Shown here piece after piece: positions 7,374-14,552 of a DNA stretch of 16,220 nucleotides. The DNA comes from CAYRFQ01 sp964423615. GTDB lineage: Bacteria; Planctomycetota; Planctomycetia; Gemmatales; Gemmataceae. Below the pieces are notes generated by a model, which did not search any database, had not been told where the DNA came from, and saw only the letters and a list, made by a program, of their open reading frames with translations. The position numbers and the translations under genes were made by a program. Within the stretch, counting starts at the first letter, position 1, and the number at the start of each line of letters is the position of its first letter. The stretch lies in assembly GCA_964423615.1 (NCBI GenBank), contig CAYRFQ010000140.1, positions 1 to 16,220 of the forward strand, given 5' to 3'.

Positions 7374-7379
7374 TATAAT
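7374..7379 (+). promoter_or_regulatory. TATAAT -10 box for the coiled-coil membrane protein
   Basis: A consensus TATAAT on the plus strand. No good -35 hexamer lies 16-19 bases upstream; that space is taken by the GAATTC dyad. Transcription would start near 7386, leaving a leader of about 114 nt before the ATG at 7500, or a very short leader if the GTG at 7398 is used. Confidence 0.4.
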
Positions 7380-7499
7380 CGATATGGAAGTCAAGATGTG
7401 GCCGGAAACTTTACACAACTCCTATTGCCAACAATCGGCTTCGCAAGACCCGACGCTGTTTCGTTGCTTCCGAGACATGCCACCGACTTGGAGACATTG

Positions 7500-8033
7500 A
7501 TGCAAGACCCCAACCACACTTCGCATGTACAAGCTGATTTGGGCTCAGACAGAGTAAACGAACTATTATTGCGACTCCAGGACGAAAGTGCCTGGTGGAA
7601 GTTTTTGACCCTGACGTTAGCTTTCATGCTCGTGTTCCTCATTGGGATGGTAGTCGTTTGGACGTTTCTCCAACGGCAAGAGATTCAGAACGCACGTGAG
7701 CAGGTAACGAAGTTCGAGCAACTCGCCAACGAGGCCCAAGAACTAGCCAAGCAACAAAAGCTCCAAACCGATATCGTCCGCGAGCAACTGAACACAGTTC
7801 GTAAGGAAGTGCAACGGACTCCCCGGCTACCTAAGTTGACCGACGAGCAAACATCCCTTATTAACGAGAAACTTACCAAGGCCTACCGGAATTTTGTGGA
7901 GGCTGTCGAACAATCCGACGGAGCTAGTGCTCACAAACTCCTTCATTCGGCTCCGATTTTATATGCCAATCCAAAGCTCGATGAGGTTCTTCGTGACGCC
8001 ATCGACAGGCTGGTCAAGTCCAAGCCCGATTAG
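7500..8033 (+). CDS. Hypothetical single-pass membrane protein with coiled coil
   Basis: Function unknown. The predicted protein has 177 aa: a short polar N-terminus, one membrane helix (about residues 35-57, WKFLTLTLAFMLVFLIGMVV), then a strongly charged Gln/Glu/Lys-rich helix (58-105) that looks like a coiled coil, and a C-terminal helical part (110-177) without a motif I know. The frame is open from a GTG at 7398, which would add 34 residues, but GGAG 6 nt before the ATG at 7500 decides for the shorter form. It is divergent from mogA and is followed by a long gap, so it is probably monocistronic. The arrangement (short N-terminus, membrane helix, long coiled coil, small terminal helical domain) would suit a scaffold or envelope protein; that is only a guess. 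Confidence 0.75.
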   Translation: MQDPNHTSHVQADLGSDRVNELLLRLQDESAWWKFLTLTLAFMLVFLIGMVVVWTFLQRQEIQNAREQVTKFEQLANEAQELAKQQKLQTDIVREQLNTVRKEVQRTPRLPKLTDEQTSLINEKLTKAYRNFVEAVEQSDGASAHKLLHSAPILYANPKLDEVLRDAIDRLVKSKPD

Positions 8034-8680
8034 ACCAAACGCGATGAACATATAAAGTGTGCACACCAATCCAAAGGCGATCGGACCTCGTTTATTCAGG
8101 TGAGATTCAACCACCTTTTGAAAAATCCACTTTTTGTCGGTGAATCGGCACCCACTTCGTTCGGTTGTTATTACAGATACCCAAATTCATGGGTAGGCGA
8201 ATATAAAGCTTTATGGTGCTTTGTTTGGGTAAGGAAGGATTTCGAATATTTTTATTCATCGGCAGGACCCACGATTAGTTTTTTCATGCCACCGAGTCCT
8301 TCTTCGAGTTGTAAACCAATGCATGAAGGCTTAAGTTTGCTCCAAACGAACTACAAAACACGATGCCGTCATTTGTTATCGCTTCCAGAAGGGTGCTTTC
8401 AAGGTCAGCTTCCATAACCCCAGTGCCCACCAAAAGAAATCGCCCGTGAATCCGAACGATACTGGTTCACGAATATCTAAATGACAGGATGGTGAAAACT
8501 ACTTCTCTTGCTGTAGCTACCACTTGCGGAGCGATTCGTCGTGAGAGAAGTACGACAGCAAAACCGTTGCAGACTTGGCGAGTTCGTGACAAGATAATTA
8601 TCAGTGAGTGGACACCACCAACCCCTCGCATCAACACGTCGTCGCCTTGTTCAACGGTTGGTGCCAACCAAAGGTGGGCC
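8034..8680. other. Gap upstream of the ECF sigma gene
   Basis: About 650 bases without a supported gene. The frame of the sigma gene stays open back to 8489, but that stretch does not look like protein. Two small inverted repeats are seen: TACCCA-AATTCA-TGGGTA (8178-8195) and CGTGAA/TTCACG (8445-8450 with 8466-8471). A 105-codon frame at 8100-8417 starts with GTG, lacks a ribosome-binding site and is not called. No clear sigma-70 or ECF promoter was identified. Confidence 0.45.
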
Positions 8681-9340
8681 ATGTTATTGGTAGATTTTCC
8701 AAGTTGGACGAACGGGAGGGCGACCTTGCCCGAGAGCGTGCTACATCGGATTGCTGCAGGAGACCAGCAGGCGGTACGGGAGTGCTTGGATCGTTACGGC
8801 TCTCTTGTTTGGTCTATTGCCCGACGTCTGTTGTCGAGTTTAAGCGAAGCTGAAGACGCAGTTCAGGAAATTTTCGTGGACGTGTGGAGGAATGCCTCCC
8901 GGTTCGATCCCGAAAAAGCGTCTGAAACGACTTTCGTTACAATGATCGCACGTCGGAGATTAATTGATCGCCGACGTCGCGAACAGCGTCGTCCCGAGGA
9001 ACATGGGTTGCCGGTCACTTTGGCATCCCCAGCCCCATCGGCGACAGAAAAAGCGGAATTGAACGACGAAGCCTCCCACGCCGCCGAGGCACTTCGCGAA
9101 CTGCGAGATGACCAACGTCTTGTCTTGGAGTTGTCCATTTATCATGGGCTCTCTCACGACGAGATAGCCAAAAAGACAAACATACCACTAGGAACCGTGA
9201 AGACACACATTCGACGCGGCCTCATGCGAGTGCGTGAACTCTTAGGAAACCGACCTAGAATGGAGGGACTAAAACCTTCCCAAGCTGTTCCATCGAAATC
9301 AGCGTCAGCCACAGGTATCGTGGGAGGAGATTACGAATGA
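8681..9340 (+). CDS. ECF-subfamily RNA polymerase sigma factor
   Basis: Sigma-70 family member of the extracytoplasmic-function type, 219 aa, expected to direct RNA polymerase to a small stress regulon. Region 2 covers about residues 20-105, with the polymerase-binding AEDAVQEIFVDVWRNASRF (57-75) and the -10-reading helix TTFVTMIARRRLIDRRRR (83-100). Region 4 covers about 135-188, with the helix-turn-helix HGLSHDEIAKKTNIPLGTVK (155-174) and HIRRGLMRVRELL. The ATG at 8681 is chosen because residues before it in the open frame look random, region 2 begins at the normal distance, and AAGGTGG lies just upstream. The 30-residue tail after region 4 is low complexity. The stop overlaps the start of the anti-sigma gene as ATGA, so the two are translated together. 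The signal sensed is unknown. Confidence 0.9.
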   Translation: MLLVDFPSWTNGRATLPESVLHRIAAGDQQAVRECLDRYGSLVWSIARRLLSSLSEAEDAVQEIFVDVWRNASRFDPEKASETTFVTMIARRRLIDRRRREQRRPEEHGLPVTLASPAPSATEKAELNDEASHAAEALRELRDDQRLVLELSIYHGLSHDEIAKKTNIPLGTVKTHIRRGLMRVRELLGNRPRMEGLKPSQAVPSKSASATGIVGGDYE

Positions 9341-10152
9341 ACCATCAACAATACTCTTCCGAAGACCGAATCTTCGACTTGTTCGCGGCCCGCGCGACTG
9401 AAGGACTTTCCCCGCTTGAAGAGGCCGAGTTGGAAGTTTTACTCGTCCGATTCCCCGAATTCGAAGAACTCGACCTTGAGGAGGCCGCCGCTGCACTCGA
9501 TTCCGTTTGGCAACACTCCGAAACTGAATCCGATGAATTACCATCTCACATTTTCGAACGAATTGCCAACGACGCCCCGCGATTTATTTGCAAGCCAGAG
9601 CCTGATGCTCCGGTCGTAGCTATGACTCGGTTCGGCAATTCTCGACCGAGACTCCGACTCCCTTGGGCAACACTGGGTTGGATTGTCGCAGCCGCTTGCC
9701 TTTTGATCGCGGTTTGGAATCGTTGGACTCCTAGTTGGACCCCGACTCCCGAAGAGCGACTCATCGGTTTGGTCAAAACAAAGTCTGTGGACTTGAAACT
9801 TCGTGAGAAAGGCACCCCGAAATATCCGGACGTGCAGGCAGAGTTCTTTTGGAGCAACGAGAAACAGACCGGATTCGTGCGGTTGTCCGGACTCGATCCT
9901 AACGATCCCAAGGATAATCAGTACCAGTTGTGGATCCTCGACGAAAATCGAAAAGACCAGGTCGTAGACCGCGTCGATGGTGGTGTTTTCGACATAGGCG
10001 AAGACGGGAGCGTCACCGTTCCGATCGACCCCAAACTCAGGGTGTTCCGACCCTATGGATTTGCGATCACAAGAGAGGCTCGAGGTGGAACGGTTCAGTC
10101 TGACCTCTCAGACGTCGTCGTGCTTGCGGTCGCGGACAATAAAAAAGCCTAA
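9337..10152 (+). CDS. Membrane anti-sigma factor, RskA-type
   Basis: Anti-sigma factor expected to hold the upstream ECF sigma at the membrane. The 271-aa protein has a cytoplasmic N-terminal part (1-105), one membrane helix (about 108-127, PWATLGWIVAAACLLIAVW), and an extracytoplasmic domain (about 165-268). That domain fits the anti-sigma-K (RskA) C-terminal family: AEFFWSNEKQTGFVRLSGL, then YQLWILDE (196-203), a FDIGEDGSVTVPID stretch, and PYGFAITREARGGTVQSD (239-256). The N-terminal part lacks the His-x3-Cys-x2-Cys zinc motif, so it is not a ZAS-type anti-sigma. Release of the sigma by regulated proteolysis, as in mycobacterial RskA, is the likely mechanism but is inferred from the family. 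The ATG overlaps the sigma stop (ATGA), giving a bicistronic unit. Confidence 0.85.
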   Translation: MNHQQYSSEDRIFDLFAARATEGLSPLEEAELEVLLVRFPEFEELDLEEAAAALDSVWQHSETESDELPSHIFERIANDAPRFICKPEPDAPVVAMTRFGNSRPRLRLPWATLGWIVAAACLLIAVWNRWTPSWTPTPEERLIGLVKTKSVDLKLREKGTPKYPDVQAEFFWSNEKQTGFVRLSGLDPNDPKDNQYQLWILDENRKDQVVDRVDGGVFDIGEDGSVTVPIDPKLRVFRPYGFAITREARGGTVQSDLSDVVVLAVADNKKA

Positions 10153-10376
10153 ATCGAGCCATAATCGCAATTGTTTGTCATACACCGTCGCGACCTCCGC
10201 AGGTAGCGATAACGTCAGATTCCCGAATGTTTAAAATCACGTGAGCCAGTTCTGCTTACGAGCTGTCCTAAAGTTCAAACCACAAATCACGTGCACCTGC
10301 ATTAATCATGAATATGTCTACGATTTGCTTGTGTAAAACGGGTATTTCAGCAGCCGAAGTTCAAGTTGTGTTAGTT

Positions 10377-11054
10377 CTATCCAACCTCCGATTCTATCTC
10401 TTCTCCTCGGAGACCGACAAGCGCTTCACTTCCGAGGGTCAATTCCTGTTCCCCCACCTGTAGAACGAACAAGTCGTCGAGAGGTTGATAACTTTTTACA
10501 AAGACGACAGCACCTGGAGTAAGTCCTTGTGACTTCCAACGTCGCAATCGAGCGGGATTATCGTCCTGAACTTCGCGGACTATCACGGACTGACCATCTC
10601 GAAACTTGTCAAGCGTTTTGAGCTTTCGGTTGGGTAACTCCCCTTCGACTGTGGGAATGGGGTGTCCATGTGGGTCTTCTAAAGGCTCGTTCAGGTAGGC
10701 AGCGAGTGCTTGTTCGAGCCGTGGTGAAATGGCATGTTCCAAGGCTTCGGCTTCTTGGTCGATTTCACTCCAATCGAGCCCCAACACTCGAAATAAGAAT
10801 AACTCGAGCAAACGATGTCGGCGGATGACCTTGCGGGCTTGTCGTGTGCCCTGGGCAGTCAATAAAGCACCTTGTCCAGACTCGTAAACGATCCAACCCG
10901 CTTCGGCTAGTCGTTTAAGCATTCCGGTGACGGATGGCGCACGTTTGTTCAATCGTCCAGCGATGTGAACGGTGGATACGAAGCCATCGACTCCCCCAAG
11001 GCTGTGAATGGCCTTGAGGTAATCTTCCACCGCTGCCGACGGGTCATCCGTCAT
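10377..11054 (-). CDS. DtxR/MntR-family metal-dependent transcriptional regulator
   Basis: Metal-responsive repressor, 225 aa, expected to control iron or manganese uptake genes. A winged helix occupies residues 1-75 (DNA-reading helix around KRAPSVTGMLKRLAEAGW). The dimerisation and metal-binding domain spans 76-140, followed by a C-terminal FeoA/SH3-like domain (about 148-222). Compared by eye with MntR, Asp11, His80, Glu103, Glu106 and His107 correspond to Asp8, His77, Glu99, Glu102 and His103; the Glu at the DtxR Cys102 position suggests manganese, but MntR Glu11 is Lys14 here. The PHGHPIP motif (128-134) is typical of the family. A GTG at 11066 would add four residues; the ATG at 11054 was chosen, although neither has a strong ribosome-binding site. 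No metal transporter is adjacent, so the regulon lies elsewhere. Confidence 0.88.
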   Translation of the reverse strand: MTDDPSAAVEDYLKAIHSLGGVDGFVSTVHIAGRLNKRAPSVTGMLKRLAEAGWIVYESGQGALLTAQGTRQARKVIRRHRLLELFLFRVLGLDWSEIDQEAEALEHAISPRLEQALAAYLNEPLEDPHGHPIPTVEGELPNRKLKTLDKFRDGQSVIVREVQDDNPARLRRWKSQGLTPGAVVFVKSYQPLDDLFVLQVGEQELTLGSEALVGLRGEEIESEVG

Positions 11055-11263
11055 AGGAGATCCCACACGTTTTGAAAGGACAAAAGGGGAATTGGAGACA
11101 CATTCGAGCTACAGGGTGATTTCCGAATTGCGCCGTGTCGGTGGGGATACGGCTCTGGATTCTGGAAGGAACGCCGAGTGCAGGTAGATTAACTGACCTA
11201 GCAGTGGATGCGTCTCGCCGAATCGCATTCCAAAATCGAGATTGCCCCTGCTCTTCGAGTTCG

Positions 11264-11293
11264 TTGCCCTGTTTCTCTTCTGCATATTATACT
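11264..11293 (+). promoter_or_regulatory. Sigma-70-like promoter for the Gfo/Idh/MocA gene
   Basis: TTGCCC (11264-11269) and TATACT (11288-11293) are separated by 18 bases and lie 58 bases before the ATG. AAGGA at 11341-11345, 5 nt before the ATG, is the ribosome-binding site. The -35 match is moderate. Confidence 0.4.
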
Positions 11294-11350
11294 GGTTGCA
11301 GCACTGGTATGTACTAAACGTGATGCCTCCAAAGAAACACAAGGACCAAT

Positions 11351-12394
11351 ATGACGATTCGAATCGCTTTCTTCGGTGCCGGTGAATTGGCCCAACCTTA
11401 CATTAGCGCATTGGGCAAACGTTCGGACGTCGAGTTGGTGGGCGTGTGCGATGCCGACAGGCGGGCCGCCGAACAAGTCGGCGCTGGCTGGAACGCACAG
11501 GTCTTTTCTCACTACGACGAGATGATGACCACTGCTTCGCCCGATGCGTTGTGGATTTGTGTGCCCACGCGAATGCAAACCGACGTCATCTTGCAAGCGG
11601 CCGAGCGAGCGATTCCTTTCTTCGTCGAACCGCCAGGAGCCGTCGATTTTTCGCACGCTCGAACCTACTCGCGGAGCGTCGAACGGAACCATATTCCCAC
11701 CGTCGTCGGTTTTTTTGGACGATTCTCGGACGTCGTATCGGAAGCCCGGGAATACTTGGGAACGAATCCGATTCCGATGTCCCTGGGATGGTGGCTTTGT
11801 CCGCCGAACGAGGACATGCCATCTCCCACAGCGAGTGGAGTGCTCTGGCACGACGGATGTCGGTTGGTCGATGGAATGCGTTCGTTCTGTGGGAACGTCA
11901 CGCGGGTTCGCGCTCTGTCTGCTGGGGCCGGGGGGGAGTCGGGCGGATTGGTCGTCCAGTTCGAGTTCGACAGTGGAACCGTAGGGATGTTGACTTGTGC
12001 ATCCTTTGCCCGTCCGGCGCCGCGAATCGAATTAGAGATGTTGGGTGAGGGCTGGTCGTTAAATCTTGGAAAAGATCTCACGCAGCTGCAGTTGGATGAA
12101 CACGATAAGTCTACCATCTTGCGGTGTCTCAACGACCCACGCGCCGACCTAGTCGATGCTTTTCTGAGTGCCGTGGTCAGCCGGGAACCTTCTTCCGTCG
12201 CTCCGAGTTATCCGGACACACTGAACACCCTCGCTGCTTGTGAAGCTGCAAGGGTTTCTGTGAAAGAGGGACGCACTGTTCCGGTCGATGAAGTGTTGGC
12301 CGGAATGACTACAGGTACTTTTACGGATGAATCCAAACCGGAATCTGGGGAAGAATTCGAACCGGGAACTCAACAAAGGGAAAAGACCTCGTGA
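11351..12394 (+). CDS. Gfo/Idh/MocA-family oxidoreductase homologue lacking the usual catalytic residues
   Basis: The 347-aa protein has the N-terminal NAD(P)-binding Rossmann fold of the family (FFGAGELAQ at 7-15; Asp34 at the end of strand two, GVCDADRR) and a C-terminal alpha/beta domain from about residue 120. Members normally oxidise or reduce sugars and related polyols. Here the EKP motif reads EPP (93-95), so the catalytic Lys is Pro94, and the DxGxH segment reads HDGCR (167-171), putting Arg171 where the catalytic His should be. The fold is therefore clear while the reaction is not; it may be a non-enzymatic or altered member. There is no signal peptide, so it is cytoplasmic. The last 25 residues are acidic and low complexity. 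Promoter and ribosome-binding site are visible upstream. It converges on the sulfatase with an 81-nt gap. Confidence 0.85.
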   Translation: MTIRIAFFGAGELAQPYISALGKRSDVELVGVCDADRRAAEQVGAGWNAQVFSHYDEMMTTASPDALWICVPTRMQTDVILQAAERAIPFFVEPPGAVDFSHARTYSRSVERNHIPTVVGFFGRFSDVVSEAREYLGTNPIPMSLGWWLCPPNEDMPSPTASGVLWHDGCRLVDGMRSFCGNVTRVRALSAGAGGESGGLVVQFEFDSGTVGMLTCASFARPAPRIELEMLGEGWSLNLGKDLTQLQLDEHDKSTILRCLNDPRADLVDAFLSAVVSREPSSVAPSYPDTLNTLAACEAARVSVKEGRTVPVDEVLAGMTTGTFTDESKPESGEEFEPGTQQREKTS

Positions 12395-12417
12395 GTTTGA
12401 GAGTTCTCGGGTGGGTC

Positions 12418-12441
12418 AGGTCTTGAATATGACCTTTGTTT
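12418..12441 (+). terminator. Weak intrinsic terminator between convergent genes
   Basis: AGGTC (12418-12422) pairs with GACCT (12431-12435) across an 8-nt loop, and TTGTTT follows on the plus strand, 24 bases after the oxidoreductase stop. The stem is only 5 bp, so termination may be poor. Confidence 0.3.
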
Positions 12442-12475
12442 CCTCGACTGATGACAAATTTTTTCCTTCTAAGAA

Positions 12476-13879
12476 TCACGGCCGTTCCTTGTAATCTTCT
12501 TCTGCAAGACTCCGTTCCACGGACGCCTGCCACTCATTAAGCTGCCTTGCTAGCCTTCGGACGAGATCGGGGTGTTTTTTCGCGATGTCGTTGGATTCCT
12601 TGGAATCAGCGACGAGATCGTACAGTTCGAACTTTCCAGGTTTCAGTTGGTGGAGTTTGTAGTTGTTGTCGACGATGGCAGCATGCCCGGAGAAATTCAT
12701 CGTTCGTGGGTTGGAATACTTCCGGTTGTTGAATGTTCGCCACCAACCTTTGCGCAGCGCGAGGGGCAGATAGAACGCGCCTTTCTGAGACCCACGCCAT
12801 CGCCAGAAGTGTATCGGTTCGGGACGTTTTTGCATCTTTCCTTCGATGAGCGGCTTGAGGCTGATTCCGTCCAAGACGCGCCCAGGATGTTTTCGCCTGA
12901 CCTGAAGCAAATCCACGACGGTCGGGAAGAAATCCGACGTCACACAAGGAACTCCGGTCGTACGGCCTTTCTTGATGCGAGCGGGCCATTCCATCAACCC
13001 AGGAACACGCACGCCGCCCTCCCAAATCGAACCTTTGAATCCCCGTAGCCCACCGGTGGAACCCTCTGGCCCCTTAGCGCCGTTATCACCACAAAAGATG
13101 ACGATGGTGTTCTCTGCGATACCGAGTTTCCGTAATTCCGAACGCAACTTGCCGACGGCGCGATCGAGCGCGGTGATTTCACCCAAGTAATTTTGCATCT
13201 TGGTTGACAGTTTGCGGTAAGGTTTGCGGTCCTTGTCGGTTGCCTTGTGGGGAAGGTGCGGGGATGCAAAACAGACGAAGGCAAAGAAGGGATTTTCTCC
13301 TTTCGCCTTGTTACTGATCCATTTGAGTGCCTCGTCCATTACGACGTCGGAACTTTCGCCTTCGATTTTTTGTGGTTCGTTCCCGTTACGGCTTAGAGAG
13401 GGATTGAGATCGAACCAGTTGTCGTGCGACACCCACGTGTCGAAACCACACGCACCAGGATTGATGGGAGTGTTGGCTTTGACGGGTCCGAGGTGCCACT
13501 TACCGAAGTGGCCGGTGTGGTAGCCCGCCATCTTCAAAAGTTGAGCGAGAGTGAACTCTTGAGGACGAATCGAATAGTTCGGATTGAAGCACCCATATCG
13601 GGCCGGATGTCGGCCTGTCATGATGCTCCCTCGTGTGGGAGAACAGACGGGATGTGCGGCATAGAAGCGGTTGAATCGCAAGCCCTTGCTGGCCATGTCG
13701 TCGAGTGAAGGGGTTTTGACGTGGGGGTGTCCGTTGTAGGCAACATCGCCCCACCCAAGGTCATCGGCGACTACCAGCACGATGTTGGGATGTGTTGGTT
13801 TTGGTGTTTGGCTTGCCCAAGATTGCGAACACTTCACGCAGCCAATAAAAACAGTGAGTCCAATGAGAATCCGAAACAT
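12476..13879 (-). CDS. Secreted type I (formylglycine) sulfatase
   Basis: Arylsulfatase-superfamily enzyme, 467 aa, expected to hydrolyse sulfate esters of marine or host polysaccharides outside the cytoplasm. Residues 1-23 form a signal peptide with possible cleavage after SWA. NIVLVVADDLGWGD (32-45) provides the metal-binding Asp pair (39, 40). The sulfatase signature CSPTRGSIMTGR (79-90) has Cys79, which must be converted to formylglycine by a maturase; the Cys form can be used by either FGE or anaerobic maturases. GYHTGHFGKWHLG (119-131) and FCGDNG (262-267; Asp265, Asn266) complete the active site. The C-terminal subdomain (from about 360) has the usual YDL..D..E..D pattern (420-431). 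No maturase is in the window. The substrate is not decidable; the general layout resembles N-acetylgalactosamine-6-sulfatase-like planctomycete enzymes. The ribosome-binding site is not evident. Confidence 0.95.
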   Translation of the reverse strand: MFRILIGLTVFIGCVKCSQSWASQTPKPTHPNIVLVVADDLGWGDVAYNGHPHVKTPSLDDMASKGLRFNRFYAAHPVCSPTRGSIMTGRHPARYGCFNPNYSIRPQEFTLAQLLKMAGYHTGHFGKWHLGPVKANTPINPGACGFDTWVSHDNWFDLNPSLSRNGNEPQKIEGESSDVVMDEALKWISNKAKGENPFFAFVCFASPHLPHKATDKDRKPYRKLSTKMQNYLGEITALDRAVGKLRSELRKLGIAENTIVIFCGDNGAKGPEGSTGGLRGFKGSIWEGGVRVPGLMEWPARIKKGRTTGVPCVTSDFFPTVVDLLQVRRKHPGRVLDGISLKPLIEGKMQKRPEPIHFWRWRGSQKGAFYLPLALRKGWWRTFNNRKYSNPRTMNFSGHAAIVDNNYKLHQLKPGKFELYDLVADSKESNDIAKKHPDLVRRLARQLNEWQASVERSLAEEDYKERP

Positions 13880-14017
13880 AGGTGTGGTCCGAGGTGGGAG
13901 GTTTGCGGAAAAAGATCAAGTCGACGCGATTTCATCCCAACTATTTAACATGGAATCTTATTGGTAATTCAAACGAAATCCCTCTTCAGGAAGTGCGCTC
14001 CTCACCATTTTGGAACT

Positions 14018-14278
14018 CTCTGTTCGCCGCAGTTAGACGCGGCTTACGCGATGTCATCGAAAGTCTTAAACCGATGTTGTGAAAGGACTTTTTTGTAGAC
14101 AGACCTCCCAACCAGATTTTAGCCAGTGACAAACTACTGTCACAGAAGAGCTTTATCCGAGTTCAGGATATCTGTTCTGACGTATATGTAGGTTTGTGAA
14201 ACCGTAAGCTATTACACAGATTGGTTTTAATACTTTCGGTGACGTTGCACGAGCCTCTTGTACCTACGGCGAACAGAG
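14018..14278. mobile_element. MITE-like element or insertion-sequence remnant with 53-bp imperfect inverted termini
   Basis: The left end (14018-14070) and the reverse complement of the right end (14226-14278) match at 41 of 53 positions without gaps, counted by eye. The outermost 12 bases, CTCTGTTCGCCG, are identical, and a CGAAAGT-TTAAA block near the inner edge matches all but one base. The 155 bases between hold no ORF of note and include a perfect dyad (14126-14143). No transposase and no target-site duplication were found, so it is non-autonomous, old, or simply two inverted copies of a dispersed repeat. Confidence 0.5.
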
Positions 14279-14468
14279 TAACGATACAGCTATATGTTTC
14301 GCGTTCCCACCCCTGGGAAATATGGTGGGCAACGAAAAACCGGTACCCAATTCAAGTGTGAACCGCTTTCGGATGATTTAGTCTTTGTGTTTGAAGACTG
14401 AATTTGTCCAAAAGTAGTTATGTACGGTCGGCTAGTTGGAACTGTCGCTTTTTACTTTGCTCATGTGT

Positions 14469-14548
14469 TGAACTTGAAACGAAGTCCAAGTTCATCCGAG
14501 CCTGGATCAATGGTCCTGGTACAAGAATCAGAACTTGTTTTCCATTGA
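14469..14548 (-). terminator. Two stem-loops just past the molybdenum-hydroxylase operon
   Basis: On the minus strand the first structure begins 5 bases after the stop codon: TCAATGG/CCATTGA (14507-14513 with 14542-14548) closes an inner ACAAG/CTTGT stem (14521-14525 with 14534-14538). The second is a perfect 8-bp stem TGAACTTG/CAAGTTCA with a 10-nt loop (14469-14476 with 14487-14494). Neither is followed by a clear T-run, so they may protect the 3' end or act with Rho rather than terminate alone. Confidence 0.35.
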
Positions 14549-14552
14549 AGAA

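Larger units (their letters stand above)
13880..14552. other. Gap between the sulfatase and the molybdenum-hydroxylase operon
   Basis: About 670 bases without a supported gene. It holds the 261-bp inverted-repeat element (14018-14278), a perfect GTGACA-AACTAC-TGTCAC dyad close to that element's centre (14126-14143), and two stem-loops at the end of the operon (14469-14548). Each is listed on its own. Confidence 0.55.

Noticed and set aside
8100..8417. 105-codon plus-strand frame before the sigma gene
   Set aside because: GTG start without ribosome-binding site, aromatic- and Cys-rich random-looking sequence.
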